A DNA stretch of 64,000 nt from Rufibacter roseolus (lineage in GTDB: Bacteria; Bacteroidota; Bacteroidia; Cytophagales; Hymenobacteraceae). This document shows, piece after piece, positions 58,872 to 64,000 of this stretch. Where the stretch lies: positions 1,116,001 through 1,180,000 of the forward strand of contig NZ_JAFMSU010000001.1 in the NCBI RefSeq assembly GCF_017916365.1, given 5' to 3'. The position numbers were made by a program, and so were the translations under genes. The notes below the pieces were generated by a model that was not told where the DNA came from, ran no database searches, and saw only the letters and a program-made list of their open reading frames with translations. Numbering within the stretch: the first letter of the stretch is position 1; each line of letters opens with the position of its first letter.

Positions 58872-59973
58872 AGTGTACTGAAAGCAACATGGATTCCAGG
58901 GTGAGTCCCGGCCCGAAGGCGAAGCTCAGGATGGGCGCCTCGTGGCGACCGGGCTGCAGTTCCTGCCACAGCGCCCGCAGCACGAACAGCACCGTAGCCG
59001 AGGACATGTTCCCGAACTGCCGCAGTACCTGATAAGCATGCCGGTTGTCTTTGGCGGTAAGGCCCAGCGCCTCTTCAATTACCTCCAGGATCTTGCGCCC
59101 GCCCGGATGGATGGCAAACAGCTCAACCTCCTCCAGCTTCAGGTTCAGCTTTTGAAGAAGAGACTGCGTCAATTGTCCGATGCCCTGTTTGATCAAGGCC
59201 GGCACGTAGGAGGAAAGCGTCATCTCAAACCCGAAATCGTGGATGTGCCAGGCCATGTCTTTGTGCCCCGAGGGCGCCAGATCGCAGTGAAACGCGTCCA
59301 CGCGCAGCGAGAGCGGCGACAGCGGTTTAGGGCTCACCAACACGGCGGCCGCACCATCGGCGAAAAGGGAATTGGAGACCAAATGGTCGCTTTGCTGCTG
59401 TTTCTGGAAATGCAGGGTGCAGAGTTCGGTGCAGACGATAAGCACACGGGCGTGGGCATCGGCGCGGCAGATGGTATCGGCTACCTTAAGGGCGTTGAAG
59501 GCTGCGTAACAACCCATAAAGTAGATGCAGGTACGCTGCACCTGGCTAGGTAAGCCAAGCGCCTCTACCAATTCAATGTCCAGGCCGGGGGCGTACATGC
59601 CCGTGCAACTCACCGTAATGAGGTGGGTGATCTGGCTAACGTCTATGTCCGGAACCTGGGCCAGGCACTCCTCCGCGGCCGCCACTGAGAGCGGCAAAGC
59701 ATTTTTGCGGTATTCCTGCATGCGGTCGCCCACGGTAGGGAAAGGCTCCAAGCCGGGCGTGTTGGGGTAGAACTCGTACTCGCCGTTCTGGCGGCCGTAG
59801 TCGGGGAGGGCGGTGTGGCGCTGGTCAATCCCCGATACCCGGTACAGGGCTTTGAGTTTGCGCGTATCATCCTGGTCCAGCTGAAGGGCCTCGGCCATAA
59901 AATCAGCAATCTGTTGCTGAGGAAAAGCATGCGGTGGATTTGCTGTGCCGATGGCGCAGAGGTAACTCTTCAT
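58864..59973 (-). CDS. Type III polyketide synthase (chalcone/stilbene synthase family)
   Basis: The start at ATG 59973 gives 369 residues (MKSYLCAIGTANPPHAFPQQQ), matching family N termini. The upstream ATG at 60105 would add 44 unrelated residues. The catalytic triad is C123 (TVSCTGMYAPGLD), H289 (FAIHPGGRKILEV) and N322 (QFGNMSSATVLF). A homodimer would extend a fatty acyl-CoA or acyl-ACP starter with malonyl-CoA to alkylresorcinols or pyrones. It is coupled to the methyltransferase and lies downstream of a flavoprotein gene. Confidence 0.94.
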   Translation of the reverse strand: MKSYLCAIGTANPPHAFPQQQIADFMAEALQLDQDDTRKLKALYRVSGIDQRHTALPDYGRQNGEYEFYPNTPGLEPFPTVGDRMQEYRKNALPLSVAAAEECLAQVPDIDVSQITHLITVSCTGMYAPGLDIELVEALGLPSQVQRTCIYFMGCYAAFNALKVADTICRADAHARVLIVCTELCTLHFQKQQQSDHLVSNSLFADGAAAVLVSPKPLSPLSLRVDAFHCDLAPSGHKDMAWHIHDFGFEMTLSSYVPALIKQGIGQLTQSLLQKLNLKLEEVELFAIHPGGRKILEVIEEALGLTAKDNRHAYQVLRQFGNMSSATVLFVLRALWQELQPGRHEAPILSFAFGPGLTLESMLLSVHYV

Positions 59974-60164
59974 ATAATAAGTATAAGCAAAAAATGCGGC
60001 AAGATGTTTAAAGAGCCGGATTTGTTTTGCCGGGGCTCTGGGCAGAGGGGGAGTGATGCCCGCCATCCGGAACATACTCATAACCCCGGGTTGGGGTTTT
60101 GGCAAAAGAATAAAGCCCGCGAAAGTCCATTAAAAACATGCAAGCCTCCGACTGACAGGCAAGG

Positions 60165-60203
60165 TTGTTTCAGGTCGATTTTGTAGAAATCAGGCTTAAA
60201 GCA
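60165..60203. repeat. R1 hairpin, copy 25
   Basis: TGTTTCAGGTCGATTTTG, then AAATCAGGCTTAAAGCA. It shares the trailing AGCAGGATGGT with copy 26. Confidence 0.6.
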
Positions 60204-60271
60204 GGATGGTTAATGAATCGGTCGTTTCATCTTATGCATTTCAGGAGTTCACCTTATAGAAACTTCCTCCT

Positions 60272-60347
60272 CGGTCTGTCTCCTGACAGACCGAAATAGC
60301 AAGCTGAAAACTGGTTGTTGCTATGTTGGCCTGTCAGGGGACAGACC
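60272..60347. repeat. GGTCTGTC palindrome pair
   Basis: CGGTCTGTC-TCCT-GACAGACCG (60272-60293) and GGCCTGTC-AGGG-GACAGACC (60328-60347), which also form an inverted pair through their CCTGACAG/CTGTCAGG parts. Confidence 0.7.
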
Positions 60348-60361
60348 AAGGAAATGGTATC

Positions 60362-60399
60362 CGTTTCAGGGCAGTTTTTAGAAAATCAGGCCAAAAGCA
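60362..60399. repeat. R1 hairpin, copy 26
   Basis: CGTTTCAGGGCAGTTTTTAG, then AAATCAGGCCAAAAGC. It lies 26 bases downstream of the flavoprotein stop (minus strand). Confidence 0.65.
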
Positions 60400-60424
60400 G
60401 GATGGTCAATTCGAGACTGGAGAA

Positions 60425-61543
60425 TTAAAAAGGCTTGCCGTGCGTGCGCCGCATGATGGCACCCACAGCGCCCGGAAGGTATTTGAGGCTGGTAACCGCC
60501 AACTCAGACAGAATAGGCTTCCCGAACAGGCGCTGCACCAGGCGGCCGGTCTGTAACCGGGCGCCAAACTGCCGCTGCCAGGCATTGGAGTAATTGTTTT
60601 CCAGTTGGGTTCTGGTTTGCTGGCCGTTCAGGAAGAGCAGCACCTGCTCAGACAGCAGTTTAGCCGAGTGGATGGCCATGGCCATGCCGTTGCCGCACAG
60701 CGGCGTGATGAGGCCGGCGGCGTCACCACTCATGAGCACGTGGTCTTCCAGGCAGGCTTTGGGCGCGAAGGAAATCTCGTTGATAACCTCGGGTTGGGGA
60801 TACAGAAACTCGCTGTTTTGGAGCAGGTCGCGTAGCCAAGGGTTTTTGCCTAGTTCCTGGGCCTCCATCTGGGCTATTGTGCCGTGCTTTTTCAGGTTCT
60901 GGCGAGTAGTAAGGTAACAGAAACAGTACCGCTCCTCCTCAATCGCCGAGACTCCGGCGTATCCATCAGAGAAATTGTGCAGCGCAATGACGTGTTTGGG
61001 CAGTTGCGTACGGATGTGGTATTTGACCGCCAGGTATGGGGAGCGTTCCTCAAAGAAAGAGCGGTTCAGGCGGCGGTCCAGGGCACTGCGCTTACCGTAC
61101 GCTCCAATGACCACCGGGGCCTGCAATTGCTCTCCGGAGGAAAGCGTGACGGTGAAATCATGTCCATCAAAAGCTACCTCGGTGGCGCTTACCCCTTGCC
61201 GGAACGTGACACCCTGCCGCTGGGCTAACTGGAAAAGGTGGTGGTCCAAAGTGTAACGGCTCACCCCAAATCCGCCCAGATCAAGCGGGGCTTGGAGCGT
61301 ACGGCCGGTGGGGGAAGAAAGCAGGAAATGGGTTAAATGAGCAGGTTTCAATATCTCTACGTCCACGCCCAGACTCTGTAGAAAGGGGAGAACCTCGTTG
61401 GAAATATATTCGCCGCAAACCTTGTGGAAGGGAAACCTTTTCTTCTCTACCAGTGTCACCTCTACGCCCTGGCCCGATAGTTGCAAAGCATTCACCAAAC
61501 CGGCTAATCCTCCTCCAATGACAATGACTTTGCGGGTAACCAT
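60425..61543 (-). CDS. FAD-dependent oxidoreductase of the type III PKS cluster
   Basis: This 372-residue flavoprotein has an N-terminal Rossmann motif (VIVIGGGLAGLVNALQLSGQGVEVTLVEK), substrate-side PFHKVCGEYISNEVLPFLQSLG and the second FAD motif LMSGDAAGLITPLCGNGMAMAIHSAKLL. This is the geranylgeranyl reductase/aromatic hydroxylase-like branch. With the polyketide synthase and methyltransferase downstream it forms a set like the srs cluster of Streptomyces, where the flavoprotein oxidises an alkylresorcinol. The gap to the polyketide synthase is 451 bases and carries hairpins, so co-transcription is uncertain. Confidence 0.9.
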   Translation of the reverse strand: MVTRKVIVIGGGLAGLVNALQLSGQGVEVTLVEKKRFPFHKVCGEYISNEVLPFLQSLGVDVEILKPAHLTHFLLSSPTGRTLQAPLDLGGFGVSRYTLDHHLFQLAQRQGVTFRQGVSATEVAFDGHDFTVTLSSGEQLQAPVVIGAYGKRSALDRRLNRSFFEERSPYLAVKYHIRTQLPKHVIALHNFSDGYAGVSAIEEERYCFCYLTTRQNLKKHGTIAQMEAQELGKNPWLRDLLQNSEFLYPQPEVINEISFAPKACLEDHVLMSGDAAGLITPLCGNGMAMAIHSAKLLSEQVLLFLNGQQTRTQLENNYSNAWQRQFGARLQTGRLVQRLFGKPILSELAVTSLKYLPGAVGAIMRRTHGKPF

Positions 61544-61701
61544 AGGTGCTGGTAAGATGTTGCTTTTATGCTATAATTGTTATTTAAAACAACTCATTTA
61601 CGTATTTGTTCAGTATAAAATACAAAACCAAGTGTACTCCTTGATCGTTAACAAGTTATAAGTTGATAGATCAATTTAGCATTAAGGCTTAAAGAAAACC
61701 C
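61544..61701. promoter_or_regulatory. Divergent promoter gap
   Basis: An AT-rich 158-base gap between the flavoprotein and mini sorting-tail genes must hold both promoters. No clear consensus element is seen. Confidence 0.3.
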
Positions 61702-62070
61702 ATGAAACACTTTATACTCTTATTTTTTATTTGTCTCACCTTCTTTGACACCTCGGCCCAGGTTAGGACCCGGCCACTGCCAACAGAACAGAAGAGTGAG
61801 GCAAAGGTAGACGTAGAAGACCAGTCTATGTCTGTGTACCCCAACCCCAGCACCGGTGTGATTACCATCTCCCTGGCAGGCTTTGAAGGCAAAAAGACCG
61901 ATCTCCGGATCATGAATGTTATTGGCAACGTGGTGTACCGCGAAGTAATACAAGACCCGGACACCCATTACATGAAAGTGTTAGACCTGAACAAACTGTC
62001 TAAAGGATTGTACTACGTAAAACTGGAGGCTCCTGCCTACAGCGAGGTAAGGAAGGTAATTTTGAAGTAA
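61702..62070 (+). CDS. Mini protein: signal peptide plus type IX secretion sorting domain
   Basis: This 122-residue protein has a signal peptide (MKHFILLFFICLTFFDTSAQ) and about 20 linker residues. It then consists almost entirely of a type A C-terminal sorting domain (MSVYPNPSTGVITISLAGFEG...GLYYVKLEAPAYSEVRKVILK). Normally this domain is a tail on a larger cargo. Here there is practically no cargo, so the domain itself may be the functional part or the protein may occupy the secretion machinery. It has its own terminator. Confidence 0.85.
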   Translation: MKHFILLFFICLTFFDTSAQVRTRPLPTEQKSEAKVDVEDQSMSVYPNPSTGVITISLAGFEGKKTDLRIMNVIGNVVYREVIQDPDTHYMKVLDLNKLSKGLYYVKLEAPAYSEVRKVILK

Positions 62071-62089
62071 CATTCAGCCCCAATAAGTG

Positions 62090-62119
62090 AAAGGCAAAAC
62101 CAATGGTTTTGCCTTTTTT
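62090..62119 (+). terminator. Intrinsic terminator of the mini sorting-tail gene
   Basis: Perfect 12-bp arms AAAGGCAAAACC/GGTTTTGCCTTT with a 3-nt loop, continuing into TTT (62117-62119). Confidence 0.9.
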
Positions 62120-62712
62120 ATTTGCCATTAACCCACTGAGACGCAAAGGAAAACAATAATTTGCCTTTTGCTTTATGCAGGCAGAAAATGGCCATCCCTT
62201 ACCGCATACCCAGGCAGAATCAGTTCTTGGTTCAAATGCTCATTGAGGTTAATTCTTTTTGGCTGGTGTAAGGCTAATTTGCTTGTAATAAAGGGAATGA
62301 CAAAGATTCAGGAATTATACGGAATTGTAAGTGGGAATTACCCGTAAGCACGGTTTGGCCATTTGTACCTTAAACCAAGCCTTTTATTCTTTGTTCTATT
62401 TGCCAAAAGATGCACCAGTTTTGTCACAGCCGTAGAAAAGAAGCGGATTTATTTTTTTGATACTTCTAAAAAGAACCTGATTAAGTAGTGGATTCTAGGT
62501 GACAGGTAGGTGAAGATGTGCTTTGATCATTCATTAACTCTTGCAAACAGATAATCTCTTATTTGTGGTGCAATTGAATTAGCCTGAAAAGAATTATTGG
62601 AATAAATAAAGCAAGGCGTCAAAAATCCAAATAAGACGCTGCAAGTAAACAGGATTCTCAGGATAGGAATGTGACCACGCCATAGGCCGGGTGGGAAGAA
62701 AGAAAAGGAGAG

Positions 62713-62784
62713 TGGCCTCGCCGGGAATCGAACCCAGATCTAAAGTTTAGGAAACTTCTATTCTATCCGTTGAACTACGGGGCC
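62713..62784 (-). tRNA. tRNA-Arg (anticodon CCT)
   Basis: A 72-nt cloverleaf on the minus strand: acceptor GGCCCCG/CGAGGCC with a C5-A68 mismatch, D arm GTTC/GAAT, anticodon stem GAAGT/ACTTT with loop TTCCTAA (anticodon CCT), T arm CTGGG/CCCGG with TTCGATT, discriminator A. CCA is not encoded. The acceptor mismatch is odd but the remaining structure is sound. Confidence 0.92.
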
Positions 62785-63104
62785 ATCTAATGCAGTGCTG
62801 CATTGGTCTATTTGCAAAAGTAAAGCAAAATTAATATCAAGAAAATTTTAAAGCCACTAAATCTAACGCACCAACCATTTTTGTTTTCTCTTTTCCTGCC
62901 TTAATGAAACAAGTGCCAGGGCTTGTACCAGTAGATCTGGTCTGTGGAACAAGTTTAATTAATGTTTGAAAAGAAAATATTCAGAATAAAGGCAATAATT
63001 ACCAGAGTAATTCATTTAATAAGAAACAAATTGCGTAGAGGAATTCGTAGTGTAATTTAGTGGGAACAATTGGCAGCTTTTCGCTGAAGAATCAACGTTA
63101 TTTA

Positions 63105-63112
63105 TATATTTG
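63105..63112 (+). promoter_or_regulatory. Probable -7 promoter element of the small basic-tailed gene
   Basis: TATATTTG matches TAnnTTTG and lies 32 bases before the start codon at 63145. No clear -33 element is seen. Confidence 0.45.
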
Positions 63113-63144
63113 CATAGATTTCAATCTATAACAACCTAATTACT

Positions 63145-63345
63145 ATGAGAGATCAACTTAAAAGCAAGCTTGACAAGATGCAAATGGAGGTAATCCGCGA
63201 TTGCCAAAATGTTGAAGATGTTCAATTGATGCTAGGTATTTTCAGCCAAATGAATGAGGCTTTGAATCAAATTCCAGATTCTTTGAACAAGCCTAAAGGC
63301 GCAAAAAGAGGCCGTAAGCCAAAAAGCGCAGACGCTAATTCCTAA
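63145..63345 (+). CDS. Small protein with helical body and basic AT-hook-like tail
   Basis: A 66-residue protein, probably all-helical (MRDQLKSKLDKMQMEVIRDCQNVEDVQLMLGIF), ending in a basic KGAKRGRKPKSA segment. GRKP resembles an AT-hook core, so minor-groove DNA binding is possible. The family was not recognised. It has a -7-type promoter just upstream and a terminator-like hairpin downstream, which supports a real gene despite its size. Confidence 0.75.
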   Translation: MRDQLKSKLDKMQMEVIRDCQNVEDVQLMLGIFSQMNEALNQIPDSLNKPKGAKRGRKPKSADANS

Positions 63346-63367
63346 TAAGGATCTAGGGTTTATTTAG

Positions 63368-63411
63368 AGGAGTGAGGGAGACCATAGACATGGCCCGTCA
63401 CTCCTTTTTTG
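63368..63411 (+). terminator. Terminator-like hairpin of the small basic-tailed gene
   Basis: 8-bp arms AGGAGTGA (63368-63375) and TCACTCCT (63398-63405) enclose a 22-nt loop and run into TTTTT then GTTTTT. Confidence 0.65.
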
Positions 63412-63422
63412 TTTTTGGTTGG

Positions 63423-63450
63423 TTTTTATTTAAACAGGGCAAAAAGCGCC
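63423..63450. repeat. R1 remnant, copy 27
   Basis: TTTTTATTTAAACAGGGCAA, then AAAGCG. Only the right half of an R1 element is recognisable, past the small gene's end. Confidence 0.3.
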
Positions 63451-63782
63451 GGTGGGTTAATTTGATCCATGCGAATTAAAAACCGGCGGCCTGAGTATTC
63501 TGTGCTGGTTGGGCAAGAAATAACTGTATTTGTTTACGGAATGCATCAGCGCGGGAGACTCTGCAAAAAGGGGCATTAGGCCTCTCCTGGCCACAGTCTG
63601 GACTGTAAGCTGCCGGTATTGGAAAAGGCTGGGGAAAGAAGTTGAGGAAAATTTTCAACAACTGCGCCGGAAAGGCAAATGAAGAGGCCATATTCACGTA
63701 TATGTGGCGTTGGAAGGTAACCCAACAAGCAGATGAACTGGTTGAGATTTCAACTGAACGGCTTCTGACTTAGAATTTATCC

Positions 63783-64000
63783 ATGGAGTCAACAGTAACC
63801 AATATTTCATTAGCGCCCCATGAAGCGGATGACACGCAGCCGGCACTGCTGTTCATCCCTGATATAAGCGGCTTCACCCGGTTCATGCATGAAAACGGGG
63901 TGCAGTACAGCCGTAACCTTATCGCTGATTTGCTGGAGATCATCATTGAGGCCAACATCCTCAACATGGAAGTCTGCGAGATCCAAGGAGATGCCATCCT
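63783..64000 (+). CDS. DUF2652 domain protein (N-terminal part; runs off the window)
   Basis: ATG 63783 opens a frame with no stop to the window edge (72 codons). It has LLFIPDISGFTRFMHENGVQYSRNLIADLLEIIIEAN and EVCEIQGDAIL. This is the beginning of the DUF2652 family, related to class III adenylate cyclase homology domains (IPDISGFTxFM and the EIxGDAI turn). Cyclase activity has not been shown for the family and the catalytic residues further on are outside the window. Confidence 0.8.
   Translation, partial: MESTVTNISLAPHEADDTQPALLFIPDISGFTRFMHENGVQYSRNLIADLLEIIIEANILNMEVCEIQGDAI

Larger units (their letters stand above)
59974..60424. other. 451-base gap with R1 copies and GGTCTGTC palindromes
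   Basis: It separates the flavoprotein and polyketide synthase genes. It holds R1 copies 25 and 26 (60165, 60362), which end in the same trailing motif AGCAGGATGGT, and a pair of GGTCTGTC/GACAGACC palindromes (60272-60293, 60328-60347) in inverted orientation. No gene is supported. Confidence 0.65.
62071..63144. other. 1074-base gap with tRNA-Arg
   Basis: Apart from the terminator at 62090 and tRNA-Arg at 62713-62784, no gene, repeat or RNA could be supported. The tRNA promoter would lie above 62784, and the promoter of the small gene lies at the right end. Confidence 0.55.
63349..63782. other. 434-base gap
   Basis: It holds a terminator-like hairpin (63368-63411) and an R1 remnant (63423-63450). 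The rest, up to the DUF2652 start, shows no supportable gene. Confidence 0.5.

Noticed and set aside
63476-63697. 73-codon minus-strand open frame
   Set aside because: No recognisable feature, and composition like the surrounding noncoding sequence.

Overview
The window looks like chromosomal DNA of a Bacteroidota bacterium of the order Cytophagales, most likely family Hymenobacteraceae (Rufibacter- or Pontibacter-like). The genus is inferred from overall protein character and moderate-to-high G+C. Support for the phylum is direct: a SusC/SusD pair, two proteins with type IX secretion sorting tails, DUF4374, LytS/LytTR signalling and few Shine-Dalgarno sites. No phage, plasmid, transposase or CRISPR array was seen.

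Left part (1-21.1 kb): after a truncated MBL-fold hydrolase, a carbohydrate utilisation locus is built around a LacI-type repressor. Leftward run lacI, a sodium/sugar symporter, galK and galT. Rightward run susC, susD, a secreted FG-GAP protein and six glycosidase-like genes (a BNR/GH93-like lipoprotein, three GH43, one DUF2961/GH172, one GH5-like). Two identical 16-bp palindromes sit in front of lacI and in the lacI-susC gap. The enzymes suggest an arabinose- and galactose-containing polymer such as pectic arabinan or arabinogalactan; released galactose would enter through the symporter and GalK/GalT.

Middle (21-42 kb): a DUF421 membrane gene pair; an RDD gene divergent from a spoIIM-DUF4129-DUF4350-moxR-DUF58 operon whose last gene seems to start at CTG; a LuxR-type regulator; threonine aldolase; an iron-uptake-like operon (TonB receptor, DUF4374, PepSY) with metal-repressor-like sites upstream; tRNA-Asn; pheS; and a LiaF-like/LytS/LytTR envelope signalling operon.

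Right part (42-64 kb): a TetR-controlled RND efflux operon followed by an acyl-carrier-like protein with Thr where the phosphopantetheine Ser should be; a YgjP-type peptidase; YkvA/DUF1232; an NlpC/P60 hydrolase; two thioredoxin-fold proteins; a DJ-1/PfpI protein; a beta-barrel; a histone-deacetylase-like enzyme; a flavoprotein - type III polyketide synthase - methyltransferase set resembling alkylresorcinol/quinone pathways; a mini sorting-tail protein; tRNA-Arg; a small basic-tailed protein; and the start of a DUF2652 gene.

The most unusual feature runs through the whole window: about 27 copies of a roughly 38-nt imperfect hairpin, here called R1, almost all just downstream of genes. The arms differ between copies but remain complementary, which points to a selected RNA or DNA structure. 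Several other palindromic families are packed into gene-free stretches at 21.0-21.7, 38.7-39.4, 49.4-50.5 and 60.0-60.4 kb.
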